Shown one piece after another: positions 26,970 through 35,322 of a DNA stretch of 64,000 nucleotides. The stretch lies in NCBI RefSeq assembly GCF_004522235.1, contig NZ_SDLT01000029.1:1-64000 (forward strand), in the 5' to 3' direction. The position numbers and the translations under genes are program-made. Numbering within the stretch: the stretch's first letter is position 1; each line of letters begins with the position of its first letter. The stretch comes from Amycolatopsis nivea. GTDB lineage: Bacteria > Actinomycetota > Actinomycetes > Mycobacteriales > Pseudonocardiaceae. The notes under the pieces were generated by a model. That model was given only the letters and a program-made list of their open reading frames with translations, had not been told where the DNA came from and did not search any database.

Positions 26970-27847
26970 GCACCGCAACCGCCACCGCCTCGCCCGCCGC
27001 CACCGACACCGCGCCGCCTCCGCGTCGCCGGACCAAACGCCGCTATGGCCCCGGCACGCTGACCGTCGCGACCTGGATCATCGCGATCCTGTTCGTTTTC
27101 CCGCTGCTGTGGATGATCCTCACCGCGTTCAAGCAGGAGAACGACGCCTACACCGATCCGCCGAAGCTGTTCTTCACCCCGACGTTCGACCAGATCTCGA
27201 ACGTCCTCAACAGCGGTTTCCTGCCGTACCTGGGAAATTCGGCGTTCGTCACGGTGATTTCGACGCTGCTCGTGCTGCTGCTGGGAATCCCGGCCGCGTA
27301 CGCGCTGTCGCTGGCCCCGGTCAAGGGAACGAAGAACGCGCTGGGCTTCTTCCTGTCGACCAAGATGCTGCCGATCGTGGCCGCGATCATCCCGCTGTAC
27401 GTGATCTCGCAGAACACCAACCTGCTGGACACGGTGTGGGCGCTGATCATCCTGTACACCGCGATGAACCTGCCGCTCGCGATCTGGATGATGCGGTCGT
27501 TCTTCCTGGAAGTCCCCGGCGAAATGATCGAGGCGGCGCGGATCGACGGGGCGAACCTGCCGACGTTGCTGCGCAAGATCATCATGCCGGTGGTCGCGCC
27601 CGGGATCGCCGCGACCGCGCTGATCTGCGTGATCTTCTCCTGGACGGAGTTCTTCTACGCGGTCAACCTCACCGCCGCCCGGGCCGGCACGGTGCCGGTG
27701 TTCCTGGTCGGCTTCATCACCAGCGAGGGCCTGTACTGGGCCCAGCTGTCCGCCGCCGCGCTGCTGGCCTCGCTGCCGGTGATGATCGTCGGCTGGATCG
27801 CGCAGAACCACCTGGTGCGCGGCCTGTCCATGGGCGCTGTGAAGTAA
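26966..27847 (+). CDS. Polyol/sugar ABC transporter permease (MalG type)
   Basis: A 293-residue permease starting with GTG at 26966. The EAA loop is EAARIDGANLPTLLRKIIMP, and the helices around ILFVFPLLWMILTAFKQEND and IWMMRSFFLEVPGEMIEA are family-typical (SmoG/MalG-like). The N-terminal 28 residues are Ala/Thr/Arg-rich and cytoplasmic. It pairs with the preceding permease to form the translocation pore. Confidence 0.92.
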   Translation: MSTATATASPAATDTAPPPRRRTKRRYGPGTLTVATWIIAILFVFPLLWMILTAFKQENDAYTDPPKLFFTPTFDQISNVLNSGFLPYLGNSAFVTVISTLLVLLLGIPAAYALSLAPVKGTKNALGFFLSTKMLPIVAAIIPLYVISQNTNLLDTVWALIILYTAMNLPLAIWMMRSFFLEVPGEMIEAARIDGANLPTLLRKIIMPVVAPGIAATALICVIFSWTEFFYAVNLTAARAGTVPVFLVGFITSEGLYWAQLSAAALLASLPVMIVGWIAQNHLVRGLSMGAVK

Positions 27848-27859
27848 GGGAGAACGCAG

Positions 27860-28942
27860 ATGTCCGCTGAAGTGATTTACGACCAGGCGTCGCGTGTCTA
27901 CCCCGGCAACCCGGGCGTCCGCGCGGTCGACCAGTTGAGCCTCGATGTGCCGGACGGCGAATTTCTCGTGCTCGTCGGCCCGTCCGGATCGGGCAAGTCG
28001 ACCGCGCTGCGGATGCTCGCCGGGCTGGAGGACGTCAACGAGGGCGCGATCCGGATCGGCGACCGCGACGTCACCGACCTGCCGCCGAAGGACCGGGACA
28101 TCGCGATGGTGTTCCAGTCCTACGCGCTGTACCCGCACATGACGGTCGCCGACAACATGGGTTTCGCGTTGAAATTGCGCGGTTTCTCGGCGGCCGACAT
28201 CAAGAAGCGGGTGGACGAGGCCGCCAAGATGCTGGACCTGTCGCGGTTCCTCGACCGCAAACCGAAGGCGTTGTCCGGCGGGCAGCGGCAGCGAGTCGCG
28301 ATGGGCCGGGCGATCGTGCGCGAGCCGAGCGTGTTCCTGATGGACGAGCCACTGTCCAATCTGGACGCGAAATTGCGCGTGGAAACCCGCGCCAACATCG
28401 CGAAACTCCAGCAACGGCTCGGCACGACGACCATCTACGTGACCCACGACCAGGTCGAAGCCATGACGATGGGCGACCGGGTGGCCGTGCTGAAGGACGG
28501 CGTGCTGCAGCAATGCGCGTCGCCGCGGTCGCTGTACGAGAAGCCGGAGAACTCGTTCGTGGCCGGGTTCATCGGATCGCCGGCGATGAACCTGGCGACG
28601 CTGCCGTTGACCGACGGCGGCGTGCAGCTAGGCGACCTCGTGGTGCCGCTGCCCACTGAGGTGCGGACCGCGGCAGCTGGGCTGTCGGAGATCGTCTTCG
28701 GCATCCGGCCGGAGTCGCTGCGCCTGGTCGGCGAGGCCGACGACGGTTTCGAGCTGGTGGTGGAACTCGTCGAGGAACTGGGCGCGGACGCGTACCTGCA
28801 CGGCAAGGTCGGCGACGACCGGTTCGTGGTCCGGGTCGACGGCCGGACGCCGCCCCGGATCGGCGACAACGTCCGGGTGGCGCTGCGCGGCGAGGGCGAG
28901 ACGCACGCGTTCGATCCGAAGACGACGCTGCGGCTGGGCTGA
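27860..28942 (+). CDS. Sugar ABC transporter ATP-binding protein (UgpC/MsmK/SmoK type)
   Basis: A 360-residue ATPase. It shows Walker A GPSGSGKST (residues 40-48), Q-loop FQSYALYPHMT, signature LSGGQRQR, Walker B VFLMDEPLSNLD and the switch histidine in VTHDQVEAM. The C-terminal 120 residues form the OB-fold regulatory domain of the MalK group (IVFGIRPESLRLV). It is last in the five-gene operon and is followed at once by a strong hairpin. Unlike some actinobacterial multiple-sugar systems, the ATPase is encoded with its own permeases. Confidence 0.93.
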   Translation: MSAEVIYDQASRVYPGNPGVRAVDQLSLDVPDGEFLVLVGPSGSGKSTALRMLAGLEDVNEGAIRIGDRDVTDLPPKDRDIAMVFQSYALYPHMTVADNMGFALKLRGFSAADIKKRVDEAAKMLDLSRFLDRKPKALSGGQRQRVAMGRAIVREPSVFLMDEPLSNLDAKLRVETRANIAKLQQRLGTTTIYVTHDQVEAMTMGDRVAVLKDGVLQQCASPRSLYEKPENSFVAGFIGSPAMNLATLPLTDGGVQLGDLVVPLPTEVRTAAAGLSEIVFGIRPESLRLVGEADDGFELVVELVEELGADAYLHGKVGDDRFVVRVDGRTPPRIGDNVRVALRGEGETHAFDPKTTLRLG

Positions 28943-28948
28943 ACGGCT

Positions 28949-28990
28949 CGTGAGTGTTCATGCCGATTAGCACCGGCATGAACACTCACG
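28949..28990. terminator. 17-bp perfect hairpin after the polyol operon
   Basis: CGTGAGTGTTCATGCCG (28949-28965) pairs exactly with 28974-28990 around an eight-base loop, seven bases after the ATPase stop. There is no U tract. It probably ends the operon and may also be a dispersed palindromic element of this genus. Confidence 0.78.
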
Positions 28991-29069
28991 ACCCGCCTAC
29001 CTCTCACGGGGGAGGCGCTTCCCCCTCGCGCCGGATCCTCTCCGCCGCGCCCCGGGCGACGCTTGACGC

Positions 29070-29639
29070 ATGACGCTGAAGCAAGCCGAGTTGCGCAAAT
29101 GGCCGGGTTGCGCCGCCGCGGTGTGGGGTCTCTTGTTCGCGATCCCCAGCTTCGTCTGGGCGACCGGCAGTACGTTCGGCGCGCAGTCGACGGTGTCGCC
29201 GTCGCTGGTGAAGCTCGCGCAGGACCGGGTGCCGTGGTTTGTGGCCGTGCTGGTGATCACCGGACTGCTGAAGGTTTTCGGCGCGGTGGTCGGCGTCAGT
29301 CTGACGCGGCCGCGCGGCCGGTGGCTCAGCCGGACGATGGTGTTCTGCGGTGGTGGCGCCGCGATCCTGCTGACTTGGCACGGCGGGCTGTTCGTCGTGC
29401 AGGGCGTGCTGGTGAAGACCAGAGCCGTGGCGGTCGATCCAGCGCTTTCCAACCTGGTCGGTTGGTATCTCTACCTCTGGGGACCGTGGTTCATCGTCGG
29501 CGGTATCGCGTTCGCGGTGGCAGCCGCGCGGTATGTCTTGGACCGCGATGACCGACGCACGCTGACGCGGTACGGAGTGGTCGGCGCGCTCGGTGCGCTG
29601 GCGCTGTCGGTGGCCGCGGTCGCGACGGGCATCGGCTGA
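29070..29639 (+). CDS. Four-helix membrane protein (DUF3995-like)
   Basis: A 189-residue integral membrane protein with helices at about residues 13-32, 55-78, 90-112 and 130-150, plus a fifth near the C-terminus. The spacing and the WATGSTFG motif after helix 1 resemble the DUF3995 group, which has no known function. It is convergent with the TetR gene, the two stops lying one base apart. The start is the ATG at 29070. Confidence 0.75.
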   Translation: MTLKQAELRKWPGCAAAVWGLLFAIPSFVWATGSTFGAQSTVSPSLVKLAQDRVPWFVAVLVITGLLKVFGAVVGVSLTRPRGRWLSRTMVFCGGGAAILLTWHGGLFVVQGVLVKTRAVAVDPALSNLVGWYLYLWGPWFIVGGIAFAVAAARYVLDRDDRRTLTRYGVVGALGALALSVAAVATGIG

Positions 29640-29640
29640 G

Positions 29641-30225
29641 TCAGTGGAGGGCGCCAGCGAGGACCGTGCTCGCCATCTGGCGAACGGCTTCCTCGCTGGG
29701 AGGTTCCCCGGTGCGATCCGCGAAGAGCAGGTGACCGGCTCCGATGAGCGTCGGGGCCAGTGTCTTCACATCGGCATCTGGCGCGATCCGGCCGAGTTCT
29801 TGTTCTGCGGCAAGGTAATTCGCCAGGACGTGCGCCGCGTCGGTCGCCAGCGGAATCCCCGGACCCGGCCGCGCCGCCCGGAGCCGGTGCCGCAGTTCGT
29901 CGCGGAAGGTGATCAGTGCGACGATCGACACCGCGACCGAGGAGAAGACCTCGGTGAGCACCTCGGCCACCGTTTCGACCACGTCGCCGGTCCCGGCCTG
30001 CAGGTCCTCCGCGCGGGCTTCGAGGCGATGGATCCGGTCGAGCACCAGCGCGGCGAGAAACGCGTCGAAATCCTCGAAATGCCGGTGCAGCACGCCCTTC
30101 GCACAATCCGCCTCGGTGGTGACGGCGCGACTGGTGAGTCCGCTCGGTCCTTCGCGCAGCAAAACCCGTTCCGCGGCGTCGAAAAGCTGAGCGCGAACGT
30201 CGCGGAGATGGATCCCGGTGGGCAC
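29641..30225 (-). CDS. TetR-family regulator of the divergent methyltransferase
   Basis: A 194-residue TetR protein. GTG 30225 is the start, with GGAAGGA eight bases upstream. The helix-turn-helix is LTSRAVTTEADCAKGVLHRH. The ligand domain is alpha-helical and unassigned. Two tandem GTGGGC-N4-GCCCAC operators occupy the 51-base gap to the methyltransferase, arguing for control of both genes. Confidence 0.9.
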   Translation of the reverse strand: MPTGIHLRDVRAQLFDAAERVLLREGPSGLTSRAVTTEADCAKGVLHRHFEDFDAFLAALVLDRIHRLEARAEDLQAGTGDVVETVAEVLTEVFSSVAVSIVALITFRDELRHRLRAARPGPGIPLATDAAHVLANYLAAEQELGRIAPDADVKTLAPTLIGAGHLLFADRTGEPPSEEAVRQMASTVLAGALH

Positions 30226-30243
30226 CTTGACAGTCCTTCCTAG

Positions 30244-30285
30244 CCATAGTGGGCGCTTGCCCACTATGGTGGGCACATGCCCACT
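30244..30285. promoter_or_regulatory. Tandem TetR operators covering the methyltransferase start
   Basis: Operator A is CCATAGTGGGC-GCTT-GCCCACTATGG (30244-30269, perfect 11-base arms). Operator B is GTGGGC-ACAT-GCCCAC (30269-30284 with flanks). Their centres are 20 bases apart, so two repressors could sit on the same face of the helix. The ATG at 30277 is inside operator B. Confidence 0.85.
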
Positions 30286-31080
30286 TTACCTCGTCCCGAA
30301 CCGCATCAGCACCGGACCATGGCGGAGTCGTTCGGCGTCGATCCCGAGCGCTACGACCGGGCCCGCCCGCGTTACCCGGACGAACTGGTGACCGCCGTCC
30401 TCGCGGCCAGCCCGGGGAAGGACCTGCTCAACGTCGGGTGCGGCACCGGCATCGAGGGGCGGCAATTCCACGGCCGCGGCGCCGTCGTGCTCGGCGTCGA
30501 ACCGGACGCGCGGATGGCGGAGTTCGCCCGGCGCGCTTTCCCGGTCGAGGTCGCGAAATTCGAGGATTGGGACCCGGCGGGACGGACGTTCGACGCCCTC
30601 GTGTCCGGGCAGGCGTGGCACTGGGTCGATCCGGACGCGGGAGCCGCGAAAGCCGCGCAGGTGCTCCGCCCTGGCGGCCGGTTCGTCGCGTTCTGGCACG
30701 TGTTCATGCCGCCGGAAGAAATTTCCCTGGCACTGGCGGACGCGTTGCGCCGGGCGATGCCGGACTCGCCGTTCAGCGGCAACTACCTGAAAAAACCCAG
30801 CGCCGACGCCTACCAGCCGATGCTCGACAAAGCCGCGGACGGACTGGCCGCGACCGGCGCGTTCGGCGAGGCGGAGAACTGGCAATACGCCTGGACTCAG
30901 GACTACGGCCGCGACGAATGGCTGGACCTGCTCGCCACGCAGGGAGGCGTCACAGTGGCGACGCCGGAGCAGCGCGACCGCATTCTGGCTGAGGTCGGCG
31001 CGGCGATCGACGCGCGCGGCGGCAGGCTGACGACGAATTACTCGACCGCCGCGGTGACCGCCGTCCGTCTTGCCGCGTGA
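30277..31080 (+). CDS. SAM-dependent class I methyltransferase
   Basis: A 267-residue methyltransferase. Motif I is LLNVGCGTGIEGRQF (about residues 50-64), the acidic SAM-binding residue is in VLGVEPDARM, and a post-I region FDALVSGQAWHWVDPD places it with the UbiE/Methyltransf_11-type group. The substrate is unknown. The ATG at 30277 has no Shine-Dalgarno, so the mRNA may be leaderless; ATG 30319 is an alternative. It is induced, presumably, by the ligand of the divergent TetR protein. Confidence 0.88.
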   Translation: MPTLPRPEPHQHRTMAESFGVDPERYDRARPRYPDELVTAVLAASPGKDLLNVGCGTGIEGRQFHGRGAVVLGVEPDARMAEFARRAFPVEVAKFEDWDPAGRTFDALVSGQAWHWVDPDAGAAKAAQVLRPGGRFVAFWHVFMPPEEISLALADALRRAMPDSPFSGNYLKKPSADAYQPMLDKAADGLAATGAFGEAENWQYAWTQDYGRDEWLDLLATQGGVTVATPEQRDRILAEVGAAIDARGGRLTTNYSTAAVTAVRLAA

Positions 31081-31084
31081 GAGG

Positions 31085-31113
31085 CCGGTCCCCGGCGCGA
31101 AACCGGGGACCGG
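31085..31113. terminator. Bidirectional terminator hairpin
   Basis: CCGGTCCCCGG (31085-31095) pairs perfectly with 31103-31113 around CGCGAAA. It lies between the convergent methyltransferase (stop at 31080) and ferredoxin (stop at 31119) and can serve both. Confidence 0.78.
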
Positions 31114-31118
31114 TCAGG

Positions 31119-31313
31119 TCACTCCTCCAGCGAAAGCGCTTGGCTCGGGCAGATGTTCACGGCCTCGCGCGCCTTCTCGACCAGTTCGCCGTCCGGGGTG
31201 TCGTTGAGGACGATGACCGTGCCGTCGTCCTCGCTCTGGTCGAACAGCGCGGGCTCGGTGAGCACGCACTGGCCGGCGCCGACGCACTTGCCGGTGTCCG
31301 CGATGATCTTCAT
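31119..31313 (-). CDS. [3Fe-4S] ferredoxin for cytochrome P450
   Basis: A 64-residue ferredoxin with Cys10, Cys16 and Cys55-Pro. The position that would be a fourth ligand is Ala13 (CVGAGQC), which predicts a [3Fe-4S] cluster as in actinomycete P450 partners. It is encoded 40 bases after a P450 on the same strand, so it most likely donates electrons to one or both P450s. No ferredoxin reductase is present nearby and a chromosomal one must serve. Confidence 0.94.
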   Translation of the reverse strand: MKIIADTGKCVGAGQCVLTEPALFDQSEDDGTVIVLNDTPDGELVEKAREAVNICPSQALSLEE

Positions 31314-31353
31314 GATGGCCTCTTCCTGGCTTGTGGTGGGAGCACTCTGATCT

Positions 31354-32559
31354 CTACCAGGTCACCGGCAACTGGTACAGGCCGAAGATCGTGGCGTCCT
31401 TCTTCACCGGTAATTCGTCGGCCGGGACCGTGCACGTGAGTGTCGGAACGCGGCGGAACAGCGTGTCGAACACGATCTGCAGTTCCATCCGCGCCAGGTT
31501 CTGGCCGAGGCACTGGTGCGGTCCGAACCCGAACGCGACGTGGTGGCGCGCGCCGCGTTCGAGGTCGAGCTTTTCCGGGCTCTCGAAGACGTCCGGGTCC
31601 CAGTTCGCGGCGTAGCCCAGCACGAGCACGCCCTCGCCCGCCTTGATCGTGACGCCGCCGATCTCCACGTCCTCGGTCGCGACCCGCGCGGTCGCGCCTT
31701 CGACGATCGTGAAGTAGCGCAACAGTTCCTCGACCGCGAGCAGCGTCTTGCCCGGATCGGCCTCGATCGTCGCGCGCTGCCCGGGGTTCTCCAGCAGCCC
31801 GATGGTGCCGAGCGAGATCATGTTCGCGGTGGTCTCGTGCCCGGCGACCAGCAGCAGGAACGCCAGCCCGATCATCGCGTCGTGGTCGTAATTGCCTTCC
31901 TCGCGGCGTTTGACGATCTGCCTGCCGAGCAGGTCGTCGGTCGGGTCCTTCTCCTTCGCCGCGACCAGGCCGCTGAGGTACGCGCGCAGTTCCTCGGACG
32001 CCTTCTTGCGGTCCTCGACGCTGGTGCTGCGCCGGATGAGCGCCATGGTGCGCTCTTGGAAGTAGTCGTGATCGGCGTACGGGACGCCGAGCAGCTCGCA
32101 GATCACCAGCGACGGCACCGGCAGCGACAGCTTTTCCACCAGGTCCGCCGGTTTCGGCCCGGCGAGCAATTCGTCGATCAGGCCGTCGACGATCTCCTGG
32201 ATCCGCGGCCGCATCGCCTCGACCCGCTTCACGGTGAACTCGCCGAGCACCTCCCGGCGGGCCTCGCCGTGCTCGGGCGCGTCCATCCCGATCATGGCTT
32301 TCTGCTTGGCGTTGGTGAGGATCGCGGCCCCGCCCTCGGCCAGGAACGGGAAATTGGGCAGGAACCGGTCGGAGGAGAACCGGCGGTCGCCGAGGATCTG
32401 CCGTGCTTCCTCGTGCCGCGAGGCGACCCAAGCCTCCTTGCCGCCGGGGATCTGCACGCGGGTGAGCGCGCTCTGCTCGCGCATCCGGACGTACTGCTCC
32501 GGCTGGGTGAACGGGCAGGTCCGGGCGACCGGCATGCGGAGTTCTTCAGTGGCAGTCAT
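31354..32559 (-). CDS. Cytochrome P450 (CYP105-like), second of a tandem pair
   Basis: A 401-residue soluble P450. The oxygen-activation motif AGHETT, ExxR (EELLR) and the haem loop FGFGPHQCLGQ are intact. The opening (RTCPFTQPEQYVRMRE) and PERF-type region resemble the CYP105 group, which carries out xenobiotic or macrolide hydroxylation. It shares long blocks with the upstream P450 (EEGNYDHD, AGHETTANMISLGT, LARMELQIVFDTLFRR), so the two are paralogues. Ten bases separate it from the upstream stop. Confidence 0.94.
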   Translation of the reverse strand: MTATEELRMPVARTCPFTQPEQYVRMREQSALTRVQIPGGKEAWVASRHEEARQILGDRRFSSDRFLPNFPFLAEGGAAILTNAKQKAMIGMDAPEHGEARREVLGEFTVKRVEAMRPRIQEIVDGLIDELLAGPKPADLVEKLSLPVPSLVICELLGVPYADHDYFQERTMALIRRSTSVEDRKKASEELRAYLSGLVAAKEKDPTDDLLGRQIVKRREEGNYDHDAMIGLAFLLLVAGHETTANMISLGTIGLLENPGQRATIEADPGKTLLAVEELLRYFTIVEGATARVATEDVEIGGVTIKAGEGVLVLGYAANWDPDVFESPEKLDLERGARHHVAFGFGPHQCLGQNLARMELQIVFDTLFRRVPTLTCTVPADELPVKKDATIFGLYQLPVTW

Positions 32560-32569
32560 CGTTTCCCCC

Positions 32570-33796
32570 TCACCAGGTCACCGGGAGGCAGTAGAGCCCG
32601 AAGACACCGGAGTCGTGTTTGAACGGCAACTGGTCGACCGGCGCGGCGAGCCGCAGCGTCGGAATGCGGCGGAACAGCGTGTCGAAGACGATCTGCAGTT
32701 CCATCCGCGCGAGGTTCTGGCCGAGGCACTGGTGCGCGCCGAAGCCGAACGCGACGTGGTGCCTGCCGCCGCGGGTGATGTCGAGCCGCTCGGGCTCGGG
32801 GAAGACTTCGGGGTCGAAGTTGGCGGCGTAGCTCAGGCCGAGGACGCCTTCTCCGGCCTTGATGGTGACGCCCGCGATGTCCACGTCTTCGAGGGCGACG
32901 CGGGTGGTGGCGAACTCCGCGATGGTGAAGTAGCGCAGCAGTTCCTCGACGGCGTCGAGGGTCTTGCCTGGATCCTCCTTGATCGCGGCGAGCGCGTCCG
33001 GGTTCTCCAGCAACGCGACGGTGCCGAGCGAAATCATGTTCGCGGTGGTCTCGTGCCCGGCGATGAGCAGCAGGAAGGCGAGCGACACGAGGTCGTCGTG
33101 GTCGTAGTTGCCTTCCTCGCGCTTCTTCGCGATCTGACGGCTGAGCAGATCGTCCGCCGGTGCGGTTTCCTTCTTGGAAACCAGCTCGGACAGGTAATTC
33201 TGCATCGCTTCGACGGACTTGCTGCGTTCCTCGAAGCCTGTTTCGCGGTTGAGGAGCCGTGAACTGTGCGTCTGGAAGAAGTCGTGGTCGGCGTACGGAA
33301 CGCCGAGCTGTTCGCAGATCACCAGCGACGGCACCGGAAGCGACAGCGCGGACACCAGGTCGGCGGGCTTGTCGCCGGCCAGCATCGCGTCGATGTGCTG
33401 GTCCACGATCTCCTGGATGCGCGGCTGCAGCGCCTTCATCCGCTTGACGGTGAACTCGCCGACGACGCTGCGCCGGGCCGGGCCGTGTTCCGGCGCGTCC
33501 ATCGCGATCAGCGACGGGCGCAGCCTCGGACGACGCTGCTGGCCGTCCTTGAACAGGACCGGGAAGCCCGGGTTGAAGCGGTCCGAGCTGAACCGCGGGT
33601 CGTTCAGCATCGCCCGCAGGTCCTCGTGCCGGTTGAGCACCCAGGCGCGCTGGCCGGTGTGCTCGAGCTCGACGTAGTGCGCGCGAGCGTCGCGGAACCG
33701 GTCGTACTCCGGCGGCGGCGCGAACGGGCAGGTGCGCTTCATCGGGAACGCGGCCTGCTCCGGCTGGGTGCGGCTGGGCTGGGCGACTTCGGTCAT
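32570..33796 (-). CDS. Cytochrome P450 (CYP105-like), first of a tandem pair
   Basis: A 408-residue P450 with AGHETT, EELLR and FGFGAHQCLGQ. ATG 33796 is preceded at seven bases by AGGGGG. It differs from its neighbour mainly in the substrate-recognition parts (for example FPVLFKDGQQRRPRLRPSL and the helix after YADHDFFQ), suggesting the duplicates have different substrates. It is the first gene of a P450-P450-ferredoxin operon with a divergent TetR regulator 205 bases away. Confidence 0.94.
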   Translation of the reverse strand: MTEVAQPSRTQPEQAAFPMKRTCPFAPPPEYDRFRDARAHYVELEHTGQRAWVLNRHEDLRAMLNDPRFSSDRFNPGFPVLFKDGQQRRPRLRPSLIAMDAPEHGPARRSVVGEFTVKRMKALQPRIQEIVDQHIDAMLAGDKPADLVSALSLPVPSLVICEQLGVPYADHDFFQTHSSRLLNRETGFEERSKSVEAMQNYLSELVSKKETAPADDLLSRQIAKKREEGNYDHDDLVSLAFLLLIAGHETTANMISLGTVALLENPDALAAIKEDPGKTLDAVEELLRYFTIAEFATTRVALEDVDIAGVTIKAGEGVLGLSYAANFDPEVFPEPERLDITRGGRHHVAFGFGAHQCLGQNLARMELQIVFDTLFRRIPTLRLAAPVDQLPFKHDSGVFGLYCLPVTW

Positions 33797-33827
33797 CTGA
33801 ACCCCCTGTGGTGGGTTTGCCCCGTTA

Positions 33828-33855
33828 CGGAATGAATGTGGAGGATTACATTCCG
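33828..33855. promoter_or_regulatory. Inverted repeat in the P450/TetR divergent gap
   Basis: CGGAATG (33828-33834) and CATTCCG (33849-33855) are separated by 14 bases. The region is AT-richer than its surroundings and lies just upstream of the P450 ribosome site. It is a candidate operator for the divergent TetR protein. Confidence 0.5.
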
Positions 33856-34001
33856 GTTCACTGCCCAAGGTACCGAAGTGGAGGATCGCCGTCCACTAGC
33901 AACGGGGTGACAATTGCTGTCCGCCCCGGGTTGCCGGCACGTTTGCGCAGCTGGTCCGGCGTGCGAGAATGCGCGCCAACCGGGAAAAGGGAAGGCCGGG
34001 T

Positions 34002-34634
34002 ATGAGTGCAGACCCCGAGACGCCGCTGCGGGCGGACGCGCAACGCAACCGCGACCAGATCATCGCCGCGGCTCGCGTCATCTTCGCCAGCCACGGTCCC
34101 GAGGTCCCGATGGAGGAGATCGCGCGCGCGGCCGGCGTCGGCGTCGGCACCCTCTACCGGCGCTTCCCGGATCGCGACGCGCTCATCCGCGCGGTGGCGG
34201 TGGACAATTTCGCGGGCGTGCTGGACAGCGCCCGGCGGCTGTCGGTGGAAGCACCGACGGCGTGGGAAGCGTTGGTGCAGTTGCTGTATCACGGCGCGGA
34301 ACTGCAGTTGTCGATGCAATTGGCCATGTTGTCGCAGCGGGCGCACGAAATTCTCAAGGACGACCCCGAGGTCGCGCACCTGCGCGAAGCGGTGCTGCTC
34401 GAGGTCGAAGGGCTGGTCGACCGGGCGCAGGCCGAGGGGACGCTGCGCAAGGACGTGGGCGCGGGAGACGTCGCGGTGCTGTTCGCCCGGCTGATCCGGC
34501 AGCTGCCCGCGCACCGGTTGAAATCGCCGGAGATGGCGACGGCGCGCAACATCGCGATCATGATCGACGGCCTGCGCGCCGGTCCGGCCACCACGCTGCC
34601 GGGGCGGCCGATCGACAAGGAAGACTTGCTCTGA
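34002..34634 (+). CDS. TetR-family regulator beside the P450 operon
   Basis: A 210-residue TetR protein, HTH MEEIARAAGVGVGTLYRRFP at about residues 37-56. The ATG at 34002 (MSADPET) is preferred over the upstream MRANREK start because GGAAGG lies before it. The effector domain is diverged. Its divergent position suggests that it controls the P450 genes, in which case the ligand is likely a P450 substrate or a toxic compound. Confidence 0.9.
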   Translation: MSADPETPLRADAQRNRDQIIAAARVIFASHGPEVPMEEIARAAGVGVGTLYRRFPDRDALIRAVAVDNFAGVLDSARRLSVEAPTAWEALVQLLYHGAELQLSMQLAMLSQRAHEILKDDPEVAHLREAVLLEVEGLVDRAQAEGTLRKDVGAGDVAVLFARLIRQLPAHRLKSPEMATARNIAIMIDGLRAGPATTLPGRPIDKEDLL

Positions 34635-34775
34635 CCGCTTCTTCAGACGCGACGGGACGATCGGGGTTGCTCCGGCGGGGGTGATCTCACAACGGGCCAT
34701 CGAGTCGCGGGCGGGGACGTCTTATCTCGTGAAAGCCGGTGCGGAGCCGCCGGAAAACGCGAGAGGGGACGAACA

Positions 34776-35312
34776 ATGAAGAACATCCGCCGAATTGCCG
34801 TCGCAGTCGCCGTCGCCGGAGGCGCGGCCGCGGTCTTCGCCGGTACCGCCAGTGCCACGACCACGGAGTCGTCGGCGCTTCCGTGCACCGCGAACCAGTT
34901 CAGCACCAAGCTCGTCTACGGCGGGGCCGGCGCGGGTCAGCGCAACGCCGCGATGCAGTTCACCGCGAACCAGGGCGAGCGATGCGTACTTTCCGGCCGG
35001 GCCGACGTCGACCTGGTCGGCGCGCACAACGTCCTGGTCAACAACGAGGCGCCGGCCGATGCTCCGCCGGTGCTGATCGCGAACGGTTCGTCGGCGTACG
35101 TGCCGCTGCACTGGACCGCGATCGGCTCCGACGACGAGCAGCAGACGCCGAACGCGCTGACCATGACCGCCCCGGCCGCCTCCAACCCGCACGGCGACCC
35201 GATCGACCCGAACGTGACGGTGGACTGGACCTTCGGTGCGGTCGACGCCGGCGCCGACAGCCACACCATCGACGTCGGCGCGATGACGGCCGGCGAAGCG
35301 CCTGCGGTGTAA
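34776..35312 (+). CDS. Secreted protein, DUF4232-like
   Basis: A 178-residue exported protein. The signal peptide MKNIRRIAVAVAVAGGAAAV is followed by an AXA-type cleavage site (TASA/TTTES), giving a mature protein of about 150 residues. Two Cys (in LPCTANQF and ERCVLSG) could form a disulfide. The pattern 'QRNAAMQFTANQGERCVLSG ... PLHWTAI' fits the DUF4232 beta-sandwich group of actinobacterial secreted proteins. A good ribosome site (GAGAGGGGAC) precedes the ATG. Function unknown. Confidence 0.82.
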   Translation: MKNIRRIAVAVAVAGGAAAVFAGTASATTTESSALPCTANQFSTKLVYGGAGAGQRNAAMQFTANQGERCVLSGRADVDLVGAHNVLVNNEAPADAPPVLIANGSSAYVPLHWTAIGSDDEQQTPNALTMTAPAASNPHGDPIDPNVTVDWTFGAVDAGADSHTIDVGAMTAGEAPAV

Positions 35313-35322
35313 GGATTCCTGG

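Noticed and set aside
28949-28990. Insertion-sequence terminal repeats
   Set aside because: The arms enclose only an eight-base loop, no transposase is present, and the site is directly after an operon end.
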